DNA from: Agathobacter sp.
Lineage (GTDB): Bacteria > Bacillota > Clostridia > Lachnospirales > Lachnospiraceae
NCBI GenBank assembly: GCA_022772675.1
Contig: JALEZW010000059.1
Location: forward strand, 1-64,000
Direction: 5' to 3'
Length of the DNA: 64,000 bases
Shown: positions 9,261-15,700 of the stretch, in pieces
How positions within the stretch are numbered: position 1 is the stretch's first letter
Layout: the number at the start of each line of letters is the position of its first letter
Program-made: the position numbers and the translations under genes
The notes under the pieces: generated by a model
What the model saw: only the letters and a program-made list of their open reading frames with translations
Told to the model about the DNA's origin: nothing
Databases searched by the model: none

Positions 9261-9385
9261 CACGCGCTAAAGCCGCTATTTCAAGGATTTTGAGAATATC
9301 AGCCAGAATACTATGGATAGATCAGAAAAAGAGGTTAAAATTCCTTTTTCCTGAAAATTCCTTAAAAATACGGGAAAATCATAAC

Positions 9386-9410
9386 GGATAGGTCAATTCA
9401 TAGGTCAATT
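9386..9410 (+). repeat. Double GGATAGGTCAAT repeat, copy 1
   Basis: GGATAGGTCAAT (9386-9397) is followed after TC by ATAGGTCAATT (9400-9410). The same pair with a 2-base spacer recurs at 12108 and 13315. It could be an arm-type integrase or excisionase binding site. Bases 9261-9385 hold no gene I can support. Confidence 0.6.
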
Positions 9411-9590
9411 TTTTATCTTATCCAGAATCATTTCTTCTATACTGCTTTTGGGAATCCGCCAGGATCTTCCGAGAAAAAATCCTTTTACCTGTCCAGTCTT
9501 CAGAAGATGGCGCCCGAGATTGGCACCGATCCCAAGTACCTCACAATATTCATCAAATGTGTAGAGTTCGTCGCTTTTATAATCATTCAT
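9405..9590 (-). CDS. Excisionase-like helix-turn-helix protein
   Basis: A 61-residue protein of the MerR-like/excisionase type: 'TFDEYCEVLGIGANLG' forms the first helices and 'FFLGRSWRIPKSSIEEMI' the wing and C-terminal helix, as in Tn916-type Xis and 'helix-turn-helix domain' proteins. Xis proteins bend DNA at element ends and steer the integrase toward excision. I start at the ATG complementary to 9588-9590, which has GGAGGG eight bases upstream; a longer frame to 9626 has no ribosome site. It reads toward the tRNA, the usual xis-int orientation, but the integrase gene is missing. The 265 bases from 9591 to 9855 hold nothing recognisable apart from regulatory space. Confidence 0.65.
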   Translation of the reverse strand: MNDYKSDELYTFDEYCEVLGIGANLGRHLLKTGQVKGFFLGRSWRIPKSSIEEMILDKIKN

Positions 9591-9855
9591 ACACTGTTTC
9601 CCTCCAATTTCATTTGTTAAGTGCAATTATTTTCATGTTGGATATAGGAGAAAATAAAAATTTACAGTTGGAGCTAACACTAAATTAATGCGAACGAATG
9701 TCAAAAGGTGGTAAATGAGGATAAGGGATGAAAGAGTGTGTGACAATTTTCAATTACTTTAAATAATAAAACGTAAAATAGAGATCAAGTGTTCAGATTG
9801 TCAATACTGAAATAAATATAAGAATATTAAGATTTGATACAGAAGGAGAATGTCA

Positions 9856-10155
9856 ATGAAAAACAGAAAAACGGAAAGGATATCAATTAGGTTATCGGAA
9901 GAAGAAAAACGATTATTACTTGAAAAGGCCAAGACTGCAGGCTATGAAAATAACTTGGGTCGGTATCTGATTGAGAAAGGGATGGAGCAAAGCATTCCAT
10001 ATACACAGATTAGGAAGGACGCAGTGCGATACTTATCCAAAGAAGTAGAGGATCTGGAGCGGATTGACCAGAAAGTTAATCCTTCTAATATGGAAATTCA
10101 CAAAATGATACAAGAGAGAATAGCGGAGGTAAATAAAATATGGCTGGTGTTATGA
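9856..10155 (+). CDS. Mobilization-type protein (MobC/ribbon-helix-helix-like)
   Basis: A small basic protein of 99 residues starting 'KNRKTERISIRLSEEEK', typical of plasmid and transposon accessory mobilization proteins whose N-terminal ribbon-helix-helix binds the transfer origin and recruits the relaxase. The rest is helical and charged. The start at 9856 has AGAAGGAG seven bases upstream, better placed than the ATG at 9850. Its end overlaps the start of the relaxase-like frame by 16 bases, the standard mobC-relaxase arrangement. Function is inferred from sequence style and neighbour. Confidence 0.55.
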   Translation: MKNRKTERISIRLSEEEKRLLLEKAKTAGYENNLGRYLIEKGMEQSIPYTQIRKDAVRYLSKEVEDLERIDQKVNPSNMEIHKMIQERIAEVNKIWLVL

Positions 10156-10689
10156 ATCTTCCGAAGGGAAAGAATGATAGAAACACGAAGTGTACGGGAC
10201 CTGTCTGCATACCCTACTCTAATCAAGAGGCTGTACGTAATCTGGTTTCTTATGTGACAGGCACAGGGAGCAGGGCTGACAAAGGAGAGGTGATATGGTA
10301 TGAGACTTTTGGTTTGGATCCGAATCCCCAATTGGCAATAATGCAAATTGAGAAAACACAGGAAATATTTGGACTGGATCAAGCAGTACGCTATCCAAAT
10401 CGGAACTACATTCTATCAAAGAGGATTTCACAATGTTGTTGCAATCCATGATAACTATATTCTGAATAAGTATATGCAAAACTTTGGTCCTGATGAAGAG
10501 CGGTTTCATTTTCATATTTTCGTCAGCAATATCAGCATGAATACCGCCCGTAGACTGAATTTTACGAGGGTAGATAGGTGGAGAGAGCAGGAACAGTTTC
10601 AGAATGCAGTCAATATGGCAGTAGAATGCTGTCCAGTGCAATTTAACCGTGTGGAAATTATTTACGAGAGGATGTATGGACAATGTTAG
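10140..10689 (+). pseudogene. Relaxase-like gene, frameshifted and truncated
   Basis: The first frame starts at ATG 10140 after GCGGAGG and reads through 'VSYVTGTGSRADKGE' and 'MQIEKTQEIFGLDQ', resembling the start of MobA/VirD2-type relaxases. Around 10370-10380 the similarity moves to the +1 frame, which continues 'AIQIGTTFYQRGFHNV' and 'RFHFHIFVSNISM', like the histidine metal-site region of relaxases. The first frame stops at 10451 and the second at 10689. The segment that normally separates these motifs and the whole C-terminal part are missing, so both a frameshift and deletions have occurred. Relaxases nick the transfer origin; this one should be inactive. Family assignment is from motif style only. 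Confidence 0.5.
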
Positions 10690-10831
10690 ATTGATTTTAC
10701 AGGATGATACTGAGAATTAGCGCAGAGGGCTAAAATATGGAAAGTCAATCATATATTATTTCCGTGGCGCGTCCCTGGCGCGACCAGACTTGAGTGAACG
10801 GATCATACAATTAGAATTTGTGTACTGTGAT

Positions 10832-10863
10832 AGAGCCGCGGCTAGATGCTGCGGCTCTTATTT
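10832..10863 (+). terminator. Terminator-like hairpin between relaxase remnant and XRE gene
   Basis: AGAGCCGC (10832-10839) pairs with GCGGCTCT (10851-10858), followed by TTATTTT. It lies between convergent genes. The preceding 140 bases contain two TGGCGCG copies (from 10765) that are GC-rich compared with the surroundings. Confidence 0.65.
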
Positions 10864-10889
10864 TGTGTTTATTCATTATTACAGAAAAA

Positions 10890-11192
10890 TCAAAGACTTC
10901 GGAGAAATTCAAGTAGATATTTCTTTTGTTGAGGCTCCAGTCGATTCCATTCATGAAGCAGGGATTTTTCTTCGGGGGATGCGATAATGTTATCTTCCTC
11001 AGAAAGCATTTGTGAGAGTGTTAATCCGAATGCTTGGGCAATCTTATTTAAAGAAGTAAGTGATGGTTGCATATTTTTACGGTACCATGATGATATTGTT
11101 GATTGTGGTAAATCCGAACGCTTGGCAAGTTCATATTCGGTCCAGCCTCGTTCTTTTCTATAGAGGGCGATTTTTTTCAATACATCAATCAT
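10890..11192 (-). CDS. XRE-family transcriptional regulator
   Basis: A 100-residue DNA-binding protein. Residues about 6-60 form a lambda-repressor-like helix-turn-helix: 'YRKERGWTEYELAKRSDLP' and 'STISSWYRKNMQPS' mark the turn and recognition helix. The C-terminal part is helical and may dimerise ('LEPQQKKYLLEFLRSL'). Such regulators usually repress element genes. It is transcribed away from the MNT/HEPN pair, with about 140 bases between the two starts that would hold both promoters, so it may control that pair. This is inference. Confidence 0.85.
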   Translation of the reverse strand: MIDVLKKIALYRKERGWTEYELAKRSDLPQSTISSWYRKNMQPSLTSLNKIAQAFGLTLSQMLSEEDNIIASPEEKSLLHEWNRLEPQQKKYLLEFLRSL

Positions 11193-11331
11193 GTTACATA
11201 GCTCCTAATGTGTGTACTACTTTTGTTTGTCGTAATTATAGATGTAAAAGAAGTGTACAAATTCAGAGGAAGAGGATATAATATGAGTAATGGTAAATGG
11301 CATATGGTATTTGCAACAGGGAGGGATGATT

Positions 11332-11673
11332 ATGCCGCAGGCTATGCAGGATTTGATGGAACAATATATTCTGGAAATTAAAAAAATATATGGTACGCAT
11401 CTGCGAAAGATTATTTTATATGGATCTTATGCCAGAGGGGACTACAGACCGGATTCTGATGTAGATATTATGATATTGCTTGATATATCTGATTTGGAAT
11501 TAAAGGCATATAGCGAACAGCTTTCTTACATGACATACGATTTTAATCTCGATCATAATCTGGATATTAAACCATTTGCAAAGAGTGAAGAACATTTCCA
11601 AAAGTGGATATTAAATTATCCGTTTTATGCAAATGTGAATAAAGAGGGGGTTGTTTTATATGGAGCAGCCTAA
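11332..11673 (+). CDS. mntA: MNT-domain nucleotidyltransferase (antitoxin of MNT/HEPN pair)
   Basis: A 113-residue minimal nucleotidyltransferase. The active-site motif 'GSYARGDYRPDSDVDIMI' (about residues 33-50) contains G-S followed by D-x-D, as in the MntA antitoxins that inactivate their HEPN partner by AMP transfer. The start at 11332 has GGGAGG seven bases upstream; a longer frame from 11290 overlaps this site. The HEPN gene starts inside its last codons (14-base overlap), which shows tight translational coupling. Located in the tRNA-Gln island. Some stand-alone relatives are resistance nucleotidyltransferases, but the neighbour makes the toxin-antitoxin role much more likely. Confidence 0.85.
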   Translation: MPQAMQDLMEQYILEIKKIYGTHLRKIILYGSYARGDYRPDSDVDIMILLDISDLELKAYSEQLSYMTYDFNLDHNLDIKPFAKSEEHFQKWILNYPFYANVNKEGVVLYGAA

Positions 11674-12073
11674 AGAAACAATTGGTACAAAGAAGGATCT
11701 TGTTTTATATCGTCTGCAGACGGCTAGGTCAGATTTAAAATCAGCTAGGATTCTGTTGGAAGCAGGAGAATATAGAGGAGCAAATAACAGAGCATATTAT
11801 GCAATCTTTCATGCAATTAATGCTGTACATGCAGTAAGTGGAAAGGCTTATAAGAGACATAAGGACGCAATTGGAAGTTTCAATAAAGATTATGTTAAAA
11901 CTGAAATTTTTCCAAGAGAGATAGGAAGAAAAATTGCTGAAGCTGAAGAAATCCGACATGTTAGTGACTATGATGATTTTTATATTGCCAGCCGTGAGGA
12001 ATCACAACGGCAAGTGGCTGTAGCAGAGGAGTTTCTTCAAATGGCTGAGCAATATTGTATGGCACACATATAA
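11660..12073 (+). CDS. hepT: HEPN-domain protein (toxin of MNT/HEPN pair)
   Basis: A 137-residue all-helical protein. The HEPN catalytic motif R-x6-H is visible in 'NNRAYYAIFHAINAV' near residue 48, the site used for RNA cleavage in HepT toxins. The tyrosines in and after this motif are possible targets for nucleotidyl transfer by the partner. The start at 11660 (ATG) has GAGGGGG nine bases upstream. It is the second gene of the pair, overlapping the nucleotidyltransferase. Both genes look intact. The pair may stabilise the element or act in phage defence. Confidence 0.85.
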   Translation: MEQPKETIGTKKDLVLYRLQTARSDLKSARILLEAGEYRGANNRAYYAIFHAINAVHAVSGKAYKRHKDAIGSFNKDYVKTEIFPREIGRKIAEAEEIRHVSDYDDFYIASREESQRQVAVAEEFLQMAEQYCMAHI

Positions 12074-12107
12074 TGAAATCTACTGAGAACAGAGAAGAAC
12101 AGAAAAT

Positions 12108-12133
12108 GGATAGGTCAATCAATAGGTCAATTT
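12108..12133 (+). repeat. Double GGATAGGTCAAT repeat, copy 2
   Basis: GGATAGGTCAAT, spacer CA, ATAGGTCAATTT. Similarity to copy 3 (13315) goes on for about 50 more bases, through AAAGCAGTGAAC and CAAGGG, so this looks like a shared element end. It lies directly before the partial tRNA-Gln. Confidence 0.7.
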
Positions 12134-12187
12134 ATCCAAAGCAGTGAACGGAAACAATGATTTCCCAAGGGATTGCGATCAATGAAA

Positions 12188-12236
12188 CAACGGACTCTGA
12201 CTCCGTCATTTCCAGGTTCGAATCCTGGTGGGCCAG
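12188..12236 (+). pseudogene. Partial tRNA-Gln (3' half)
   Basis: 49 bases repeat the 3' part of the tRNA at 9149 from the anticodon arm to the discriminator base. The D-arm and 5' acceptor strand are absent, so no tRNA can fold. The T-arm differs at two positions that still pair with each other (CCAGG/CCTGG versus CAAGG/CCTTG), so the fragment descends from a functional tRNA. It marks an integration junction. Confidence 0.9.
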
Positions 12237-12243
12237 CTGTGAT

Positions 12244-12277
12244 AAGCCTCGGCAGAGAAATCTGCCGGGGCTTTTTT
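12244..12277 (+). terminator. Second copy of the tRNA-Gln terminator
   Basis: AAGCCTCGGCAGA pairs with TCTGCCGGGGCTT around GAAA and six Ts follow. Compared with 9228-9260 the changed bases co-vary, keeping the stem. Confidence 0.85.
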
Positions 12278-12334
12278 GTGGTGCACCTAGCGGCATTCTT
12301 TTCCAACGGATGTAAGTCCCGAATCCGCCTGGTA

Positions 12335-12571
12335 ATGGGAAGAATATAGCCGAAGGCAAGGACCATTAAGTTGTCGGATGATACACTGCATACTTTAACA
12401 AAAATCAGTGAGGAGTCACAGGATATCGGGGATGATTCCCTGATTATTATGAAAAAGACTGGACGGGCGCAGACAGCTACCAATCTTGCACATAGGGCTG
12501 CTGTTTTTTTTAAAAATGCAGGGCTTGGAAATTATAGTGGCTCTTGTAAAAGAACAAAAATGGGCATATAA
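12335..12571 (+). pseudogene. Tyrosine recombinase (integrase) fragment
   Basis: The frame, with one stop at 12347, reads 'PKARTIKLSDDTLHTLT' and then 'DDSLIIMKKTGRAQTAT' and 'HRAAVFFKNAGLGNYSG'. This resembles the part of element integrases between the catalytic beta-hairpin lysine and the H-x-x-R motif. The sequence breaks off just before H-x-x-R would be expected and no catalytic tyrosine follows, so the gene is dead. Its place right after the tRNA copy is where such integrases usually lie. The assignment comes from recalled family pattern and needs a profile search. Confidence 0.45.
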
Positions 12572-12619
12572 TAATTTTAGAAATGGAAGAAATTCTTTTA
12601 ATGGATGGGAGGCAGTACT

Positions 12620-12796
12620 ATGACCAGCCTAAGAAAAGATGCATTTGAACTATTGGAGAAAATGCCGGAAGACAAGTTGACTTTTATTATACAGATTATG
12701 CAGGGGCTCGATGGACTTTATAAGAATGATAAAGATGAGCGAGAACAAGCGTTTGAGCGGTTAGAAAGTATGAGGAGAAAAGCTGACAGGATGTAG
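12620..12796 (+). CDS. Small antitoxin-like protein
   Basis: 58 residues, 'SLRKDAFELLEKMPEDKL' followed by an acidic and basic helical stretch ending 'ERLESMRRKADRM'. It resembles short proteins encoded just upstream of PIN-domain toxins in Firmicutes. The start at 12620 has GGGAGG seven bases upstream. The stop at 12794-12796 touches the frame of a PIN-toxin tail, matching an antitoxin-toxin order. The gene itself appears intact, although its toxin partner is mostly deleted. Confidence 0.6.
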   Translation: MTSLRKDAFELLEKMPEDKLTFIIQIMQGLDGLYKNDKDEREQAFERLESMRRKADRM

Positions 12797-12915
12797 TGCG
12801 AAGATCCTTTCAGGCAGATTATATCATATCAAGAAACTTGGGAGATTTTGCAAATAGTGAGATTCCGTACATTTCACCAGATGAATTCTGTGCTAAGCAT
12901 ATCAGTGAGGTATAA
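12796..12915 (+). pseudogene. PIN-domain (VapC-like) toxin, C-terminal remnant
   Basis: A 39-codon frame reads 'ADYIISRNLGDFANSEIPY' and 'ISPDEFCAKHI', the standard C-terminal end of PIN RNases, where D and the R-N-x-x-D-F motif belong to the active-site region. The N-terminal two thirds, including the first catalytic aspartate, are gone, so the frame cannot make an active toxin. It directly follows the antitoxin-like gene. Confidence 0.6.
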
Positions 12916-12945
12916 TATATATGTATCAGAGAAGAGGGGGTTAAC

Positions 12946-13136
12946 ATGATTAATGTTATTATAGATGAATTTACTCCTTGTTTAAAAGATGGAAAGACTG
13001 GGGAACTGGTGCAGTGGACACCTTTGAGGGAGAAGTGATTGGAATTCTGCATCCGTATCAATTTGCTATTGATGAACTGAATGCACAAAAAATAATGGAG
13101 GTGTATGATTATGACTGGACAGATGAAGAAGTATAG
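12946..13136 (+). pseudogene. Small conserved gene broken by a frameshift
   Basis: Starts with ATG 12946 behind GAGGGGG and reads 'INVIIDEFTPCLKDGKTGE', a start I associate with small uncharacterised proteins of Firmicutes mobile regions. A stop comes at 13036. Another frame then continues 'GEVIGILHPYQFAIDEL' to 13136, and the two join if about five bases near 13012 are removed. Function unknown. Confidence 0.4.
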
Positions 13137-13284
13137 AGAGTCGTTAAAAAGAACACCTGAGCCGATTATGCTTAGTCAGATTCAACAGAAAATGGATTTG
13201 CACGGGTTGATGGAGTATGCAAAGAAAAAAGGTATGAAAGTTGTGGAATTGACAGAAAAGGAAAAAATGTCTTTCATGAAGTAA
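13111..13284 (+). CDS. Small hypothetical protein (57 aa)
   Basis: 57 residues, beginning 'TGQMKKYRESLKRTPEPI' and rich in Lys and Glu, with no membrane segment. ATG 13111 has GGAGG nine bases upstream. Similar short proteins occur in accessory regions of gut Clostridia, but I do not know a function. It overlaps the end of the preceding broken gene in another frame. Confidence 0.5.
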   Translation: MTGQMKKYRESLKRTPEPIMLSQIQQKMDLHGLMEYAKKKGMKVVELTEKEKMSFMK

Positions 13285-13314
13285 ATGATAAGTGATATTG
13301 AGACATGGGAGAAT

Positions 13315-13340
13315 GGATAGGTCAATCAATAGGTCAATTT
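13315..13340 (+). repeat. Double GGATAGGTCAAT repeat, copy 3
   Basis: Identical to copy 2 over the 26 bases, and similar for about 50 bases beyond. It marks the right end of the second element remnant. No tRNA fragment follows; the next gene is chromosomal. Bases 13341-13451 hold no gene. Confidence 0.7.
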
Positions 13341-13451
13341 ATTCAAAGCAGTGAACTGAAATGCTGATTTTTCAAGGGTTGCGGTTAGTGTCCTGTGACA
13401 ATATGTGGCATTGATTGGAATAAAATAAGAAAGGGAAAACAGGAGTAGCAA

Positions 13452-14153
13452 ATGTATGAATTTAACAGCAGGGTGCGCTATAGTGAGGTGGATTCAGAGA
13501 GCAGACTGACATGGCTTGCGCTTATGGATTATTTTCAGGACTGCAGTGTATTTCATTCAGAAAGCGTTAATTTAGGCATTGATTATCTGAATGAACATCA
13601 TCTGGCATGGGTTCTCTCGTTCTGGCAGATTTGCCTTAATCACATGCCCCATCTGGCGGAGGACATTACCGTGCAGACATGGGCATATGGGATGAAGAGT
13701 TTTTATGGTTATCGGAATTTTTCTATGAATGATGAAGCCGGAAAAAGGCTTGCCTATGCAAACTCTATCTGGGTATTGATAGATACAGAGAGTGGAAGGC
13801 CGGTAAGGATTCCTAAGGAAATGCCTGATAAGTTCGGCTTTGAGCCACAGCTTCCCATGGAATGCTGCTCGAGAAAGATAGAGGTACCGAAACAGTACGA
13901 AGAAATGGATTCTTTTGTGGTGCCGGGATATTTTATTGATACCAATCACCATATGAATAACAGCCGTTATGTACAGACTGCACTGGAATATCTGCCGGCA
14001 GGTTTTCCTATTACGGAAATTCGTGTGGAGTACTGCAGGGCTGCCATGCAGGGAGATGTACTGGTGCCCAGAGTAAGCAGAGGGGAACAATCAGTGGTAG
14101 TATCATTATGCGGAGAAGATGGGCAGCCGGATGCCGTTATAGAGTTTATATAG
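13452..14153 (+). CDS. Acyl-ACP thioesterase
   Basis: Cytosolic enzyme that releases fatty acids from acyl carrier protein. The 233 residues form a double hot-dog fold as in plant FatA/FatB and bacterial relatives. The N-terminal half contains 'YSEVDSESRLTWLALMDYFQ', and the second half 'VPGYFIDTNHHMNNSRYVQ' with the N-x-H-x-x-N substrate/catalytic motif near residue 165. It lies at the right flank of the decayed element and probably marks the return to core sequence. It has the ribosome site AGGAG. The CvfB-like gene follows within 45 bases. Confidence 0.88.
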   Translation: MYEFNSRVRYSEVDSESRLTWLALMDYFQDCSVFHSESVNLGIDYLNEHHLAWVLSFWQICLNHMPHLAEDITVQTWAYGMKSFYGYRNFSMNDEAGKRLAYANSIWVLIDTESGRPVRIPKEMPDKFGFEPQLPMECCSRKIEVPKQYEEMDSFVVPGYFIDTNHHMNNSRYVQTALEYLPAGFPITEIRVEYCRAAMQGDVLVPRVSRGEQSVVVSLCGEDGQPDAVIEFI

Positions 14154-14195
14154 TGAAAAAAGACGGGAAATTGAGTGGGGAAAAAAGGAGACGAA

Positions 14196-15029
14196 ATGAA
14201 GTTAGGAGAATATCAGGATTTATATTATATAAGAAAGGAATCTTTCGGAATTTATCTGGCAGAGCAGCCGGAGGACGAGAAAGCAGTACTACTTCCTGCA
14301 AAACAGGTGCCGGAGGAGGCAAAACAGGGAGATAAGATACATGTCTTTTTATATAAAGATTCTAAGGACCGCCTGATTGCAACCACTCATGAACCGAAGC
14401 TGACCCTTGGGAGGTTTGCGCCGCTTGTGGTAAAAGAGGTAGGGCAGATTGGAGCATTTCTTGACTGGGGGCTGGAAAAGGATTTGTTTCTTCCCTATAA
14501 AGAGATGACAGAGCGCGTTTCGTCAGGAGACGAGATTCTTGTGACTCTCTATATTGATAAAAGCAAGCGGCTGTGTGCCAGTATGAAAGGCCTTTACGAC
14601 CTGCTTTCCAAAGATTCTCCATATCAGAAGGGAGACACCGTGAGTGGGAGGGTATATGAGTTTTCCGATAATTTTGGAGCTTTTATCGCAGTGGATGATA
14701 AATATTCTGCCCGGATTCCGAATTCTGAGGATCACAGTTTCCTTAGGGTGGGGGATGTGATCGAAGCAAAGGTTACAGCAGTAAAACCGGACGGAAAGCT
14801 GGATTTGACCCTTCGGGAGAAGGCATATATCCAGATGGATGCAGATTCTGAAAAAATTCTTGCACTTTTGGATTCCTATGCAGGAACTCTGCCATTTACG
14901 GAGAAGGCAAGTCCGGAGGTGATTAAGAGGGAGACCGGGCTCAGTAAGGCGGCTTTTAAGAGAGCAGTGGGAAGATTGTATAAAGAGAGAAAAATTACAT
15001 TACAGGATGGAAAAATCCGTAAGAATTGA
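14196..15029 (+). CDS. CvfB-like S1-domain RNA-binding protein
   Basis: 277 residues with successive S1-like beta-barrels, 'PLVVKEVGQIGAFLDWGLEK' at about 76-95 and 'GRVYEFSDNFGAFIAVDD' at about 150-170, followed by a C-terminal winged helix ('KRETGLSKAAFKRAVGRLY') that is diagnostic for the CvfB/YitL family. The Staphylococcus homologue binds RNA and affects virulence factor expression. The start at 14196 follows AAAGGAG; a GTG at 14175 in the same frame overlaps that site. Probably co-transcribed with the thioesterase. Confidence 0.85.
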   Translation: MKLGEYQDLYYIRKESFGIYLAEQPEDEKAVLLPAKQVPEEAKQGDKIHVFLYKDSKDRLIATTHEPKLTLGRFAPLVVKEVGQIGAFLDWGLEKDLFLPYKEMTERVSSGDEILVTLYIDKSKRLCASMKGLYDLLSKDSPYQKGDTVSGRVYEFSDNFGAFIAVDDKYSARIPNSEDHSFLRVGDVIEAKVTAVKPDGKLDLTLREKAYIQMDADSEKILALLDSYAGTLPFTEKASPEVIKRETGLSKAAFKRAVGRLYKERKITLQDGKIRKN

Positions 15030-15134
15030 GTATACTGTCTATAGAGTTATGCAGATGCAAGGCAATGGAACAGTTTATGTATCAGAAACCAAAGGCTTAT
15101 TGTAACAAATAGAAATAAGGAAGGAAACAGTAAT

Positions 15135-15509
15135 ATGAAAAACGTAATCAGTACAGATAAGGCACCGGCAGCAATCGGACCTTATTCACAGGCAATTGAG
15201 GTAAACAATATGGTATATACATCCGGAATTATTCCGGTTGTTCCGTCTACCGGCGAAATTCCGGAAGGCTCTGCAGCACAGGCGAAGCAGGCCTTTGAGA
15301 ATCTTTCCAATCTTCTGGAGGCAGCAGGAAGCAGTATGGAAAAAGTGGTGAAGACCACAGTTTTCATCAAGGAAATGAACGACTTCGGAGCAATCAATGA
15401 AGTATATGCTGACTTTTTCCCGGCACCGTTTCCGGCACGCAGCTGTGTGGAGGTGGCTCGTCTGCCAAAGGATGTAATGCTTGAGATTGAGGCTGTTGCG
15501 GTTAAATAG
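15135..15509 (+). CDS. ridA: RidA family reactive intermediate deaminase
   Basis: 124 residues, the normal length of the trimeric RidA/YjgF family that hydrolyses enamine/imine intermediates released by PLP enzymes such as threonine dehydratase. Signatures: 'APAAIGPYSQAIEVNNMVY' at the start, 'FENLSNLLEAAGSSMEKVVK' in the middle with its paired helices, and 'PARSCVEVARLPKDVMLEIE' at the end, including the substrate-binding arginine. AAGGAAGG precedes the ATG. It ends before a bidirectional terminator. Confidence 0.93.
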   Translation: MKNVISTDKAPAAIGPYSQAIEVNNMVYTSGIIPVVPSTGEIPEGSAAQAKQAFENLSNLLEAAGSSMEKVVKTTVFIKEMNDFGAINEVYADFFPAPFPARSCVEVARLPKDVMLEIEAVAVK

Positions 15510-15594
15510 CAATTCACGTATCAAATGAGGGGCAGCCCTCATATCATTCTATAATTAGAAGACGAAGTATGAATAATGAGTTTCATAAAAAGAT

Positions 15595-15630
15595 AAAACA
15601 GGTTCATGAATTATTTCATGAACCTGTTTT
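15595..15630. terminator. Bidirectional intrinsic terminator
   Basis: AAAACAGGTTCATGA and its complement flank a short loop, with A-run and T-run on the two sides. It lies between the convergent ridA and YjfB-like genes. Confidence 0.85.
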
Positions 15631-15700
15631 GTGCGAAGAATCAAATCCATACCTCTTCCGGAGATGCTCGTTACAGTTATGGACAGGGTACTGATATTGT

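Larger units (their letters stand above)
9261..12236. mobile_element. Decayed integrative or mobilizable element 1 at tRNA-Gln
   Basis: This stretch lies between the intact tRNA-Gln and a second copy of its 3' half. It contains an excisionase-like gene, a mobilization-type protein, a frameshifted relaxase, an XRE regulator and an MNT/HEPN toxin-antitoxin pair. Double GGATAGGTCAAT repeats are found near both ends (9386 and 12108). No integrase gene remains; the position expected for it, between the excisionase-like gene and the tRNA, holds only about 145 bases. Boundaries are inferred from the tRNA duplication. Confidence 0.7.
12278..13395. mobile_element. Decayed element remnant 2, in tandem with the first
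   Basis: Begins directly after the partial tRNA and its terminator and ends with the third double repeat and its adjoining shared sequence. It holds an integrase fragment, an antitoxin-like gene, a truncated PIN toxin, a frameshifted small gene and one small intact gene. No tRNA fragment is visible at its right side. Tandem insertion at the same tRNA is inferred. Confidence 0.5.

Noticed and set aside
12127-12483. Minus-strand open frames across the partial tRNA-Gln and terminator
   Set aside because: They are produced by reading through a tRNA fragment and a hairpin; no start signal and no family pattern.
9386-13340. Repeated GGATAGGTCAAT units considered as a CRISPR array
   Set aside because: There are only three locations, kilobases apart, each with a doubled motif and 2-base spacer. 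No regular spacers or cas genes. No CRISPR array was seen anywhere in the window.
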